The notes beneath the pieces are model-generated. The model searched no databases and was not told the DNA's origin. It saw nothing but the letters and a program-made list of their open reading frames with translations. Positions 1-9,970 of a stretch of 64,000 bases of DNA are shown here, in pieces. The DNA lies in the NCBI RefSeq assembly GCF_018881655.1, contig NZ_JACVPX010000001.1:186001-250000 (forward strand), in the 5' to 3' direction. The translations under genes and the position numbers were made by a program. The first letter of the stretch is position 1. Each line of letters begins with the position of its first letter. The stretch comes from Polynucleobacter sp. Tro8-14-1. Its GTDB lineage: Bacteria; Pseudomonadota; Gammaproteobacteria; Burkholderiales; Burkholderiaceae.

Positions 1-527
1 CTAATGCAGTATTGGATGGTACTGATGCAGTGATGTTATCTGCTGAGTCTGCTGCAGGCATGTATCCCGTGCAGACTATTAAAGCAATGGCAGAGATCTG
101 CGTTGAGGCAGAAAAGTCAGATCGCGTGAAACTCGACACCGACTTCTTAGATCAGACTTTTACTCGTATCGATCAAACGATTGCCCTAGGAGCTTTGTTT
201 ACTGCTCATCATTTAAATGCCGATGCTATCGCAGCTTTAACTGACTCTGGCTCAACAGCCATTTGGATGAGTCGTCATAATATTCACGTCCCGATTTTTG
301 CATTGACCTCTAAGATCGCTACACAGCGGGCATTAAGCACCTATCGTAATGTCACACCGATTGGCCTGGATTACACAAAAGATCGTGACACTGCTTTGCA
401 AGAGGTCGAGGCTTGTTTGAAAAAATCGGGCGCTGTAAAAACAGGTAATACTGTTGTGCTTACTTCTGGCGAACCGATGGGCGAGCCCGGTGGTACCAAT
501 ACCCTCAAGATTATTCACGTGAAGTAA
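1..527 (+). CDS. pyk: Pyruvate kinase, C-terminal part (5' end outside window)
   Basis: Frame is open to the window edge and reads NAVLDGTDAVMLSAESAAGMYPVQTIKAM, the conserved pyruvate kinase motif, followed by the C-terminal domain. Confidence 0.95.
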   Translation, partial: NAVLDGTDAVMLSAESAAGMYPVQTIKAMAEICVEAEKSDRVKLDTDFLDQTFTRIDQTIALGALFTAHHLNADAIAALTDSGSTAIWMSRHNIHVPIFALTSKIATQRALSTYRNVTPIGLDYTKDRDTALQEVEACLKKSGAVKTGNTVVLTSGEPMGEPGGTNTLKIIHVK

Positions 528-593
528 TTCACATTGAAAATGACTCAAAACAAATTTATTTTTAACCTCATTACTATTTATTAAGAGAACATC

Positions 594-1658
594 ATGGCTT
601 TAGTATCTTTAAGACAACTCTTGGATCATGCTGCTGAAAATGGTTACGGCCTGCCAGCATTTAACGTGAACAACTTAGAGCAAGTAACGGCGATTATGGA
701 AGCAGCAAATGAAGCTGACTCCCCTGTCATCATGCAAGCTTCTGCTGGTGCACGTAAATATGCTGGTGAGGCGTTCCTGCGCCATCTGATTTCTGCTGCG
801 GTTGAGGCTTATCCACATATTCCGGTAGTGATGCACCAAGACCACGGTCAAAGTCCAGCAGTGTGTATGGCTGCGATTAAGAGTGGCTTTACCAGTGTGA
901 TGATGGATGGCTCCTTAGAGGCCGATGGTAAAAGTGTTGCTAGCTACGAGTACAACGTAGACGTATCCAAAGAAGTGGTGAAGTTCTCTCACTCGATTGG
1001 AGTTACGGTTGAGGCTGAATTAGGTGTATTGGGCTCACTAGAGACCATGCAAGGTGATAAAGAAGACGGTCATGGCGCTGACGGCAAGATGACTCGTGAG
1101 CAATTGCTGACTGACGTTGAGCAGGCTGCTGATTTTGTGAAGGCTACTCAGTGCGATGCCTTAGCAATTGCGATCGGTACTAGCCATGGGGCATACAAGT
1201 TCACTAAAAAGCCGACGGGCGATATTTTGGCAATCGATCGCATTAAAGAAATTCATGCGCGCATACCTAATACGCATTTGGTAATGCATGGTTCTTCTAG
1301 TGTTCCACAAGAGTTGCTTGCTGAGATCCGTGAATTCGGCGGTGATATGAAAGAAACTTACGGTGTTCCGGTTGAAGAGATTCAAGAGGGCATTAAGAAT
1401 GGCGTTCGTAAGATCAATATCGATACGGATATCCGCTTGGCAATGACCGGTGCAATTCGTCGTTACTTTATTGAAAATCCAAGCAAGTTTGACCCACGCG
1501 ATTATTTGAAGCCAGCCCGTGAAGCCGCCAAGAAGGTTTGTATTGCACGCTTCCAGGCCTTTGGTTCTGCAGGTCAAGCCTCCAAAATTAAACCGATTTC
1601 TTTAGAGAAGATGGCTGAGCTATATAAGAGCGGCAAATTAACTCAAATTGTGAAGTGA
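594..1658 (+). CDS. fba: Class II fructose-1,6-bisphosphate aldolase
   Basis: 354 aa; [35 protein letters not shown] zinc-site motif, [15 protein letters not shown]. Confidence 0.95.
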   Translation: MALVSLRQLLDHAAENGYGLPAFNVNNLEQVTAIMEAANEADSPVIMQASAGARKYAGEAFLRHLISAAVEAYPHIPVVMHQDHGQSPAVCMAAIKSGFTSVMMDGSLEADGKSVASYEYNVDVSKEVVKFSHSIGVTVEAELGVLGSLETMQGDKEDGHGADGKMTREQLLTDVEQAADFVKATQCDALAIAIGTSHGAYKFTKKPTGDILAIDRIKEIHARIPNTHLVMHGSSSVPQELLAEIREFGGDMKETYGVPVEEIQEGIKNGVRKINIDTDIRLAMTGAIRRYFIENPSKFDPRDYLKPAREAAKKVCIARFQAFGSAGQASKIKPISLEKMAELYKSGKLTQIVK

Positions 1659-1665
1659 TTTAAAT

Positions 1666-2565
1666 ATGCCTGCTTTGTACGCTACCTCTATTAAGTCATT
1701 ACCTTTGTTGTCCAAGGGTAAAGTGCGTGATGTTTATGCATTAGATGACAACAAGTTGCTGATGATTACTACCGACCGTCTTTCTGCGTTTGACGTAGTG
1801 ATGGGTGAGCCCATTCCTGAGAAGGGTGTAGTTCTCAATCAAATGGCCAATTTTTGGTTTGATAAATTGGCTGCAGTGATTCCTAATCATTTGACTGGCA
1901 TTGATCCAGCTACTGTAGTGGCAGCGGATGAGATTAGCCAAGTCAAAGGTCGTGCGGTAGTTGCTAAGCGCTTAAAGCCCATTTTGGTTGAGGCAGTGGT
2001 CCGTGGTTACTTAGCTGGTAGTGGCTGGAAAGACTACAAAGAAACTGGCAAGGTTTGCGGCATTGCTTTGCCGGAAGGTTTAGAGAATGCCCAGAAATTA
2101 CCTGAGCCTATTTTTACTCCTGCTGCTAAAGCAGAGTTTGGTCAGCATGATGAAAACATCTCATTTGAGAAAGTCATCGAGCTCATTGGTGAAAAGTTAG
2201 CCAATCAAATTCGTGAAGTGAGTATTCGTTTGTACAAAGAGGCTTCTGAATACGCAGCTACTCGTGGAATCATCATTGCTGATACCAAGTTTGAGTTTGG
2301 CTTAGATGCCAATGACCAACTGGTGTTGATGGATGAGATCCTGACAGCCGACTCTTCTCGTTTTTGGCCTGCAGAGACCTACTATGTAGGCTCTAACCCA
2401 CCTTCTTATGACAAGCAGTTTGTGCGTGATTGGCTAGAAACCGCCATGGTGGATGGTAAGTTATGGCCTAAAACAGCCCCTGCACCGCAATTGCCAGCAG
2501 ATGTGATTGAAAAGACTGCCCAAAAGTATCGTGAAGCGCTTACCCGCCTTACTGAGACTTCTTGA
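1666..2565 (+). CDS. purC: Phosphoribosylaminoimidazole-succinocarboxamide synthase
   Basis: [37 protein letters not shown] is the SAICAR synthase signature; followed by purE/purK. Confidence 0.96.
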   Translation: MPALYATSIKSLPLLSKGKVRDVYALDDNKLLMITTDRLSAFDVVMGEPIPEKGVVLNQMANFWFDKLAAVIPNHLTGIDPATVVAADEISQVKGRAVVAKRLKPILVEAVVRGYLAGSGWKDYKETGKVCGIALPEGLENAQKLPEPIFTPAAKAEFGQHDENISFEKVIELIGEKLANQIREVSIRLYKEASEYAATRGIIIADTKFEFGLDANDQLVLMDEILTADSSRFWPAETYYVGSNPPSYDKQFVRDWLETAMVDGKLWPKTAPAPQLPADVIEKTAQKYREALTRLTETS

Positions 2566-2614
2566 GTCAGGGATAATAGAGTCCTTAATGGTTATAAGGC
2601 ATTTGGAGAGGTAA

Positions 2615-3109
2615 ATGAGTAAGAAGCCAATCGTCGGAATAGTGATGGGATCCAATTCAGATTGGGACACCATGCAGCACGCCGCTCAAATGCTTGAGCA
2701 ATTCGGCATTGCTCATGAGGCAAAAGTACTCTCCGCACACCGCATGCCAGATGACATGTTTCAGTACGCTGAAAAAGCGCAGGCGAATGGTTTGCAAGCC
2801 ATCATTGCTGGTGCAGGTGGCGCAGCTCATCTACCAGGCATGCTCGCCTCAAAAACGATTGTTCCCGTTTATGGCGTACCTGTCGCTAGTAAATATTTGC
2901 GTGGAGAAGATTCTCTCTTTTCTATTGTGCAGATGCCTAAAGGTATTCCGGTTGCTACTTTTGCGATTGGTGAAGCCGGCGCAGCAAATGCTGCCTTGCA
3001 TGTGATTGCAGGTTTAGCTTTGCATGATGCTGATTTAGCAAAGCGCTTAGAAGATTTCCGTGCCAAGCAGTCTGATGCTGCACGCTCAATGAATTTGCCG
3101 GGATATTAA
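2615..3109 (+). CDS. purE: N5-carboxyaminoimidazole ribonucleotide mutase
   Basis: VGIVMGSNSDWDTMQHAAQMLEQFGI, SAHRMPDDM, GAGGAAHLPGM motifs. Confidence 0.96.
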   Translation: MSKKPIVGIVMGSNSDWDTMQHAAQMLEQFGIAHEAKVLSAHRMPDDMFQYAEKAQANGLQAIIAGAGGAAHLPGMLASKTIVPVYGVPVASKYLRGEDSLFSIVQMPKGIPVATFAIGEAGAANAALHVIAGLALHDADLAKRLEDFRAKQSDAARSMNLPGY

Positions 3110-3113
3110 TTAC

Positions 3114-4298
3114 ATGGCAGATCGTATGGAACCCATTTTGCCGGGTTCATATTTAGGAATTTTAGGTGGCGGTCAATTGGGGCGGATGTTTACTCAAGCC
3201 GCTCAAGCGATGGGCTACAAGGTTTGCGTGCTCGACCCTGGCTCTGATAGTCCTGCAGGCTCTATTGCTGAAAAATTTATTCAAGCTGACTACACTAATA
3301 GTGCCGCTTTAAAAGAGATGGCTGCACTATGTTCATCAGTGAGTACTGAGTTTGAAAATGTTCCCGCTCAAGCTTTGGATGAGTTGGAGTCTTTGGGTGT
3401 ATTTGTGGCGCCACGCAGCAGTTGCGTGTCTCTTGCCCAAAATCGTATTGCTGAGAAAAATTTCTTAGCCACTTGGAAGTCAGAGACCAATATTGGCCCA
3501 GCTCCCAACTTTGTGATTGAGCATGAGGCTGATATTGCCCATGCTCCAAAGGAGCTCTTCCCTGGAATCTTGAAGACTGCTCGAATGGGTTATGACGGCA
3601 AAGGTCAGGCTACTGTTTACAGTGCAGATGAATTGACTACTGCATGGAATGAGTTCGGGCGCGTGCCTTGTGTTTTAGAAAAGCGCATGGAATTAGATTT
3701 TGAAGTGTCAGCTTTGGTAGTGCGTGGTTATGACGATGCTGTAGTAGCCTATCCAGTGGCCCAAAATATCCATCGTGACGGTATTTTGCATACCTCGACT
3801 GTGCCAGCCCCTTCACTGAAGCCTGCTCAGGAAAAGAAAATCATTGATGCAGCCAAGGCGCTGATTCGGAAGATCGATTACGTTGGTGTTCTTTGCGTAG
3901 AATTCTTTGTGCTGAAGAACGGCGACATCGTGGCTAATGAAATCGCTCCACGCCCTCATAATTCCGGCCACTACACCATGGATGCTTGTGTGAGCAGTCA
4001 GTTTGAGCAGCAAGTCAGAGCAATGGCAAGATTGCCTCTAGGTGATACACGTCAGCTTGCTCCGGTATCCATGTTGAACTTGCTTGGAGACCTTTGGTTT
4101 GAGGGCAGCGAAGACCAGCCAAAAGAGCCTGCCTGGAATAAAGTACTAGCTCATCCAGATGCAAAGTTGCATTTGTATGGAAAGTCTGAGCCACGCATGG
4201 GCAGAAAAATGGGTCATATCAACTGTTTGGGTGAAGCTCTTAATGAGGCACGTCAAAACTGTGCAGCTGTTGCTGCTGAATTAGGGATTGAGCCCTAG
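3114..4298 (+). CDS. purK: N5-carboxyaminoimidazole ribonucleotide synthase
   Basis: ATP-grasp protein; LGILGGGQLGRMFTQAAQAMGYKVCVLDP, EIAPRPHNSGHYTMDAC; directly after purE. Confidence 0.96.
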   Translation: MADRMEPILPGSYLGILGGGQLGRMFTQAAQAMGYKVCVLDPGSDSPAGSIAEKFIQADYTNSAALKEMAALCSSVSTEFENVPAQALDELESLGVFVAPRSSCVSLAQNRIAEKNFLATWKSETNIGPAPNFVIEHEADIAHAPKELFPGILKTARMGYDGKGQATVYSADELTTAWNEFGRVPCVLEKRMELDFEVSALVVRGYDDAVVAYPVAQNIHRDGILHTSTVPAPSLKPAQEKKIIDAAKALIRKIDYVGVLCVEFFVLKNGDIVANEIAPRPHNSGHYTMDACVSSQFEQQVRAMARLPLGDTRQLAPVSMLNLLGDLWFEGSEDQPKEPAWNKVLAHPDAKLHLYGKSEPRMGRKMGHINCLGEALNEARQNCAAVAAELGIEP

Positions 4299-4300
4299 AA

Positions 4301-5407
4301 ATGTCCGCAGACAGTGCCCACTTGCAATCTTCTGCAGTGATTAATGAGGCAGTACAAACCTTGCGTGATGGCGGATTAGTTGCGTTCCCTACTGAGACCG
4401 TTTATGGCTTGGGCGCGGATGCTAAAAATCCTGAAGCGATTAAGAAAATCTTTACCGCTAAGGGTCGCCCATCAAATCACCCCCTAATTGTTCATTTAGC
4501 TGCGCCAGATAAATTTGATCAAGCTCAAGTCGACTGGGTTGCGCTATTGGCACCGTGGGTAAGAGATTTATCCGAAGAAGCCTTAAAGCTCATTAATGCC
4601 TTTTGGCCAGGACCATTAACCCTGGTCTTCAAGAAAGATAAAAGTGTTTTAAATGAACTGACTGGCGGCCAAGATACGGTAGCGATTCGGGCTCCTTCTC
4701 ATCCTGTTGCACAGGAGTTATTACGTAAATTTAAAGGCGGAGTTGTTGCGCCATCAGCCAATCGCTTTGGTAAGGTATCGCCGACTAGTGCTGCCGACGT
4801 CCGTAATGAGTTCGAGGGTATGTTGGATTTAATGATTTTGGATGGTGGCGATTGTGAAGTCGGTATCGAGTCAACCATCATTGATTTGTCATCTGGCGAT
4901 AAGGCTGTGCTACTCAGACCCGGCGCAATCACTCCAAGTGAAATTTTTACCAAGACAGGTGTAAAGGTTTATCAGCCTGGAGAAGTAAAAGGGAATGAAG
5001 CGCCCAATGAAGCAACGGCAGATCTACCAAGGGTATCTGGAAGTCTCAAAGCCCATTACGCACCAACTACGCCTTTGCGCCTATATGCCCCGGGTCGTGT
5101 CTTGGATGCCTTGACTGAATATCCAGATATTAAATCGCGCGTTGCTGTAGCGGTGTGGGATTCAGAATCCTCCTTAAGCGAAGATGGGCATCCTTCGGCC
5201 CACTTTGAGGAGGTTGAGGTTCCAAGCGATAGCGGTGCCTTTGCGAGTCGGCTATATCGCTCCTTGCGTGATTTAGATCAGCAAGGTTGGGATTTGATTT
5301 TGTTCCCTGAACCGCCAGCGGGCGAGGAGTGGGACGGCGTTAGAGATCGTCTTCAGCGCGCATGCTTTGGTTCTGGCCCATCTTCAAGCAGCCACGATAG
5401 CAACTGA
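4301..5407 (+). CDS. L-threonylcarbamoyladenylate synthase (Sua5/YwlC/YrdC family)
   Basis: GGLVAFPTETVYGLGADAKNPEAIKKIFTAKGRPSNHPLIVH; 368 aa Sua5-type length with C-terminal domain. Confidence 0.92.
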   Translation: MSADSAHLQSSAVINEAVQTLRDGGLVAFPTETVYGLGADAKNPEAIKKIFTAKGRPSNHPLIVHLAAPDKFDQAQVDWVALLAPWVRDLSEEALKLINAFWPGPLTLVFKKDKSVLNELTGGQDTVAIRAPSHPVAQELLRKFKGGVVAPSANRFGKVSPTSAADVRNEFEGMLDLMILDGGDCEVGIESTIIDLSSGDKAVLLRPGAITPSEIFTKTGVKVYQPGEVKGNEAPNEATADLPRVSGSLKAHYAPTTPLRLYAPGRVLDALTEYPDIKSRVAVAVWDSESSLSEDGHPSAHFEEVEVPSDSGAFASRLYRSLRDLDQQGWDLILFPEPPAGEEWDGVRDRLQRACFGSGPSSSSHDSN

Positions 5408-6882
5408 TCGTGCGCCTCTAGACCCTTCCAAGCATTGGGGTGGTTGATGAATGAAGTCACCGCATACATCTTTCCAGATTTACTCATTACATAACCTGAG
5501 ATAGCTCGCACATCTGCAAGAGAACCGGTTTTAATTCTGGCTTCTGGTTTTTTCTTCAGATGTAAAAACTTGCGTAGTTGAACCATTAAGCGATTGCGCA
5601 TCGTGCCATCGGTACCTGCAATTGGTAGGCTGTTATATAAAATATCACCCACTGGTAAATTACGAGCAGTGAGCAAGAGCTGATTCATTTGACTGGCAGA
5701 GATTGCTTCGTTGCGAGATAGCCCAGAGCCATTCTCAATCACCAGCCCCTGAAAGTCCAAACCATTTTGTTTGAGCCAACTCTGAATCACTAACTCACCA
5801 TTGGCAGTTGTTGCTGGCTTACCCATTTTCTCTAAAGCCATAGTCAAAAGAACTTGGCGTGCCATGACGTTATTTGAGTACTTGTTGATGTCTAAGACAT
5901 CATCGGCAAGTTTGCTGCCTTCAAATTGCAAAAGAAGTCGGGCGGCTAAAGGAACTGAACCATCTTTACCGATAGGAGCTTGTGCCCAGCTGCCACCAGC
6001 TAATTCCCAAGCGGCAGCAAAGCCTTGCGTTAGAAAGGTATTGGCGTCAAGCGCAACAACGTTAAAGTTCACTCCCTTACAGGAGCTTGGGAACGCCCCA
6101 GAGAACTGTGCAGTTAAAGGCTGATCGGTATTGGTGACACCTTCCGGATCTAAATTAAAGCGGATATTGCTTTTCCAGTTATCGCATGAGCGATCGACCA
6201 GCTGCATTTGGTTGGATACCTTTAGCTGGGAGAGGGATGGGGTGTAACTAATGTCAATAAAATCCGCAGTGCGTGACTTACCTAGTTGAAACGACAAAGT
6301 TCTAAATGCATAGAGCAGAGGATCTGGCGGAACGTTGTATGCACGCAGAGCTTCGCCATCAATAGTATTTTGCTCCATGACATTAGCCGCATAAGCACTG
6401 CGATCAAAGAATAGATTGCCATCAATCTTCTGGATACCCAGACCTTGAAGGTCCTTCATCATCTTAGCTAACTCTTCCGGAACAAGCTTGGGATCACCAG
6501 TTCCCTGTAAATATAAATTACCTTTCAGAGCTCCCTGACGAATAACACCATCGGTATAGACATTAGTGCGCCAACGATATTGAGGACCTAAGATGTCTAA
6601 ACCAGAAAGCGTTGTTAATAACTTCATCGTTGAAGCGGGGTTCATTGGATCGCCACCGCGCCAATCTAAAACTTTCTTAGCTACATTCTTTCCGGGGCGA
6701 CCGGGTTCGATCTCTAGAACTGAAATACTTACCGTATCAAGAGGAATTTGATTGCGCTCGAGGCTACTCGCTACGGATGGTGGAATTACTGGGGATGCAG
6801 TCTCGCCGGCAAAGGCTAAAGAACTAGCCGTCCAAAGGAGGATTGCGATAAAAGCAGATGGGCGAAGAGGAGAAAAACGCAT
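5353..6882 (-). CDS. dacB: D-alanyl-D-alanine carboxypeptidase/endopeptidase (PBP4, S13 family)
   Basis: NPASTMKLLTTLSGLDILGPQYRWRT (SxxK), YSNNVMARQ (SxN), KTGSLADVRAISGYV (KTG); signal peptide. Confidence 0.93.
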   Translation of the reverse strand: MRFSPLRPSAFIAILLWTASSLAFAGETASPVIPPSVASSLERNQIPLDTVSISVLEIEPGRPGKNVAKKVLDWRGGDPMNPASTMKLLTTLSGLDILGPQYRWRTNVYTDGVIRQGALKGNLYLQGTGDPKLVPEELAKMMKDLQGLGIQKIDGNLFFDRSAYAANVMEQNTIDGEALRAYNVPPDPLLYAFRTLSFQLGKSRTADFIDISYTPSLSQLKVSNQMQLVDRSCDNWKSNIRFNLDPEGVTNTDQPLTAQFSGAFPSSCKGVNFNVVALDANTFLTQGFAAAWELAGGSWAQAPIGKDGSVPLAARLLLQFEGSKLADDVLDINKYSNNVMARQVLLTMALEKMGKPATTANGELVIQSWLKQNGLDFQGLVIENGSGLSRNEAISASQMNQLLLTARNLPVGDILYNSLPIAGTDGTMRNRLMVQLRKFLHLKKKPEARIKTGSLADVRAISGYVMSKSGKMYAVTSFINHPNAWKGLEAHDQLLSWLLEDGPEPKHAR

Positions 6883-6913
6883 CCCCCATAGGATAAACCC
6901 ACCGCATCAAAGA

Positions 6914-9340
6914 TTAAAGCTTTGCATATTGAGATTGATACCTAGTAATAATTAGATTTTGGTCCTCCAGTAATTGAATAAAGGTGGTAATTCGAGCATC
7001 TAAATTCTTCTCTTGCTCCAGGACCTCACATGCCCTAGTAAAGTTTTTGGCATTGAGGAGCTGAGCCCCTCCTTTGACTTTATGAACCATGTTTCTGAAG
7101 GCGCCTTCATCTACGGCTTCATTTCTTAGGGTGAGTAGGGTCTCATCATGCACCTTTTTAATTTCTTCCAAGATCACCAGAATGTACTCTGGGCTATTTC
7201 TGAGGAGGTTTCCAAAGGCATCAAATGAATACTCCTCCAGACCTCCAGTTTGAGTTGTAGTCTCAGTTAATTCTTCGACTTGGAAATAGCGTGACAGCTC
7301 ATTCTCTAAAGTCATGAGACTTAAAGGTTTGATCAGGACACCATTCATGCCCGCCTCCAAGAATTGATGGCGTGAATCTAGGGCATAGATATCTGCAGTA
7401 ATGCCGATGATGATGAGATCTTGATTGCCTGTATTACGTATGTGCTTGGCAAGCTCTGAACCCTGCATGCCTGGGATAGATTGATCGGTTAGCAGAAGAT
7501 CAAAATGCCGTTGACTGATGAGATCCAGAGCTGTGGTGGCGTTATCGCAAACCGATACTTCAATCCCTAAGGCTTGAAGTTGAAGCGAGATAATTTGGCG
7601 ACTTGCAGCATGATCTTCAACAACTAATGCTTGTAATGAGGACTCATTATTTTGAGCATGCTTGGAGACTAGCTTTCTGGATATATTGCTATGTTCAGGT
7701 CTTGAGGCTCTGTTTGCAGCAATGCTGGTGCGTGGAAATGCAACGCAAAAATGAATATTGCTACCAAAGCCAGGTGCGCTCTCAAAGTAAAGTTGGCTGT
7801 TCATGGAGGTAACTAAGTGGTTGGTAATGGTAAGGCCAAGACCAGTGCCATTCGCTTGTTCGGTATTGCCTGGTATTTGCTCAAAAGCTTGGAGTGCTAT
7901 GGCAATCTCTTCTGTACCCATGCCAACACCGGTATCAATGACTCTGAATTCAACTAATTGTCCCGCATGATCATCTGCCAGCACGCTGATAGAGAAATAG
8001 ATTTCACCATGATCAGTGAACTTAATAGCATTACTAATCAAGTTCTGCAGTATTTGACGTAGACGCAAAGAATCTAACAATAAAACTTCTGCAATGCGTG
8101 GATCTTTGGAGGTATATAGCTTGAGACTCTGCCTATGGGCAACCGTTGAGAATGCCGAATCGATGTCATCAATCAAAGCATTGAGATTACAAGGCTCAAT
8201 ATTGAGTGTGAGCTTGCCTGCCTCAATCTTTGAAAGATCCAAAACCTGGTTTAGGATTCCCAAAAGAGATTCTGCTGATGAGTGTGCGCTCTTCAGTAAA
8301 GTTTTTTCATTTGCAGGTAGGGAGCTGCTGAGCAATAACTCTTGCACCCCCAAAATGGCATTCATTGGCGTGCGAATTTCATGGCTCATGGTGGCCAGGA
8401 AGGCAGACTTTGCGGCGTTTGCATTTTCTGCCTGCTCTTTCGATGAAATAAGATGTTTCGCTTCTTGTTTTTGAATTGTTTGTCTCTGATGCATGCGCCA
8501 AAGCAAGGTAGAGCCTATCAGTAGGATTGCCAAAGTGGAGAGCCAAGGTAAATGGTTGGGTGGGGATGAGTGGCCTCTTTCAAAAGTACACACGTTGATG
8601 TTAAAAAGATCTCGTGATGCGATTGGATCTAGATTATTGAGAAACTGCTCAAGTACTCCATGCAAAGCTTCATCTTGATTCGAGATAAGCCAGCGATATT
8701 CAAAGGGCTCTCTACTGTAAAGCCCGTCAACCTGTAACTTGTCTGCGTTTAATTTCTGAATGAGTTGTTGCGCAAGACGAAGCGGTAAGACAAGCGCTTC
8801 AATATCGTTTTTGAGGAGATCAAATATTAATTTTTCCGCATGGCCGGATACGCTGGCTTGGGGGTGATTGGGTATTGGTGGATTTTCAAAGCCACGGTCA
8901 AAGTAGGCGATATTAATTGGCTCAATAGGCGCATCGTTTTTGGACCGTTTAGTCAGAATAGCGTCATGCCCCCAAAAGATTGCTTCTGATAAGGACCCAA
9001 ATTTCAGATACTCATCATCTATAGCGGGCGGATCAATGATGAAATCCACCTCTCCATTGGCTAGTTGCTCAAGTCCCTCCTGATCACTCTTACGCCACGT
9101 CGGTAAAAACTCTTGGTGGGTAAATTCACCAAGTTTTCTTAGAAAGCTATGGAAAACTCCAGATTCACCCTTTTCATGCACATCTAAGTAAGGCGCATAT
9201 TTTTCATGAATACTAAAACGTACTATGGGATGGGCATCGATCCACCGTTGCTCTGCTGGGTTCAGTAAGTTCGCATAGGCATTGCTTAATATCCCATTGA
9301 ATAGGATAAAAACGGCAATACGGGTGATGGACCGACGCAT
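6914..9340 (-). CDS. BvgS/EvgS-like hybrid sensor histidine kinase (periplasmic SBP_bac_3-like domain, TM, HisKA, HATPase, REC, HPt)
   Basis: Signal peptide; N-terminal solute-binding-like domain; TM LPWLSTLAILLIGSTLLW; H-box ATMSHEIRTPMNAILG; N/G boxes NLISNAIKFT, DTGVGM, GTGLGL; REC DLLLTDQSIPGMQGSEL; HPt-like MVHKVKGGAQLLN. Confidence 0.9.
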   Translation of the reverse strand: MRRSITRIAVFILFNGILSNAYANLLNPAEQRWIDAHPIVRFSIHEKYAPYLDVHEKGESGVFHSFLRKLGEFTHQEFLPTWRKSDQEGLEQLANGEVDFIIDPPAIDDEYLKFGSLSEAIFWGHDAILTKRSKNDAPIEPINIAYFDRGFENPPIPNHPQASVSGHAEKLIFDLLKNDIEALVLPLRLAQQLIQKLNADKLQVDGLYSREPFEYRWLISNQDEALHGVLEQFLNNLDPIASRDLFNINVCTFERGHSSPPNHLPWLSTLAILLIGSTLLWRMHQRQTIQKQEAKHLISSKEQAENANAAKSAFLATMSHEIRTPMNAILGVQELLLSSSLPANEKTLLKSAHSSAESLLGILNQVLDLSKIEAGKLTLNIEPCNLNALIDDIDSAFSTVAHRQSLKLYTSKDPRIAEVLLLDSLRLRQILQNLISNAIKFTDHGEIYFSISVLADDHAGQLVEFRVIDTGVGMGTEEIAIALQAFEQIPGNTEQANGTGLGLTITNHLVTSMNSQLYFESAPGFGSNIHFCVAFPRTSIAANRASRPEHSNISRKLVSKHAQNNESSLQALVVEDHAASRQIISLQLQALGIEVSVCDNATTALDLISQRHFDLLLTDQSIPGMQGSELAKHIRNTGNQDLIIIGITADIYALDSRHQFLEAGMNGVLIKPLSLMTLENELSRYFQVEELTETTTQTGGLEEYSFDAFGNLLRNSPEYILVILEEIKKVHDETLLTLRNEAVDEGAFRNMVHKVKGGAQLLNAKNFTRACEVLEQEKNLDARITTFIQLLEDQNLIITRYQSQYAKL

Positions 9341-9346
9341 GCTGAA

Positions 9347-9970
9347 TTAGCTTTCGATAATGTTGTTCATACGACAGAACAAAATCAAGTCTGCAATATT
9401 GTTAATGCCCAGCTTGTCAAAGACTCTGGTCTTATAAGTAGCTACTGTCTTATTGCTGATATGTAGCATTTCAGAGATTTGTTGGTTTGAGTTCCCTTTG
9501 CCCAGATATTTCATAACCTGTAACTCACGATCAGAAATTAACGCAAGCTTATCGTTGTCACTTAATGAGCTATTGCCATTTTTGCCATGAGTGAAAAAGT
9601 TATAGCCTTGGGATATGGCAACGCAGGCGGCTAGGATGACATCTGCACCTGCAGTTTTATTTACAAAACCATGTCCACCTAATGAGCGCACTCTCCCGCC
9701 ATAAACAGCCTCGTCCATACTGGAAAGAACCAGCATTCGAACTTCGGGATACATTAATCCGATACGGCGTATAACATCAAAGCCATCCGTCTTGGGCATA
9801 TCGAGATCCAAGATCACCATATTGGGGTTCACCTCTTTCATGGACCTAAGGCACTCCTCTCCATTCTGAGCTTGCCCTGCGATCTCAAATAGCAACTGGT
9901 CCTGCAACATACTTTTAAGAGCCATCAGCATTGCCGGATGGTCATCTACCAACATCACGCGTTTTCTCAT
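9347..9970 (-). CDS. NarL/LuxR-family response regulator (BvgA/EvgA-like)
   Basis: REC domain MLVDDHPAM...VILDLDMPKTDGFDV...LSSMD...VNKTAG; LuxR HTH SDRELQVMKYLGKGNSNQQISEMLHISNKTVATYKTRVFDKLGI. Confidence 0.93.
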   Translation of the reverse strand: MRKRVMLVDDHPAMLMALKSMLQDQLLFEIAGQAQNGEECLRSMKEVNPNMVILDLDMPKTDGFDVIRRIGLMYPEVRMLVLSSMDEAVYGGRVRSLGGHGFVNKTAGADVILAACVAISQGYNFFTHGKNGNSSLSDNDKLALISDRELQVMKYLGKGNSNQQISEMLHISNKTVATYKTRVFDKLGINNIADLILFCRMNNIIES

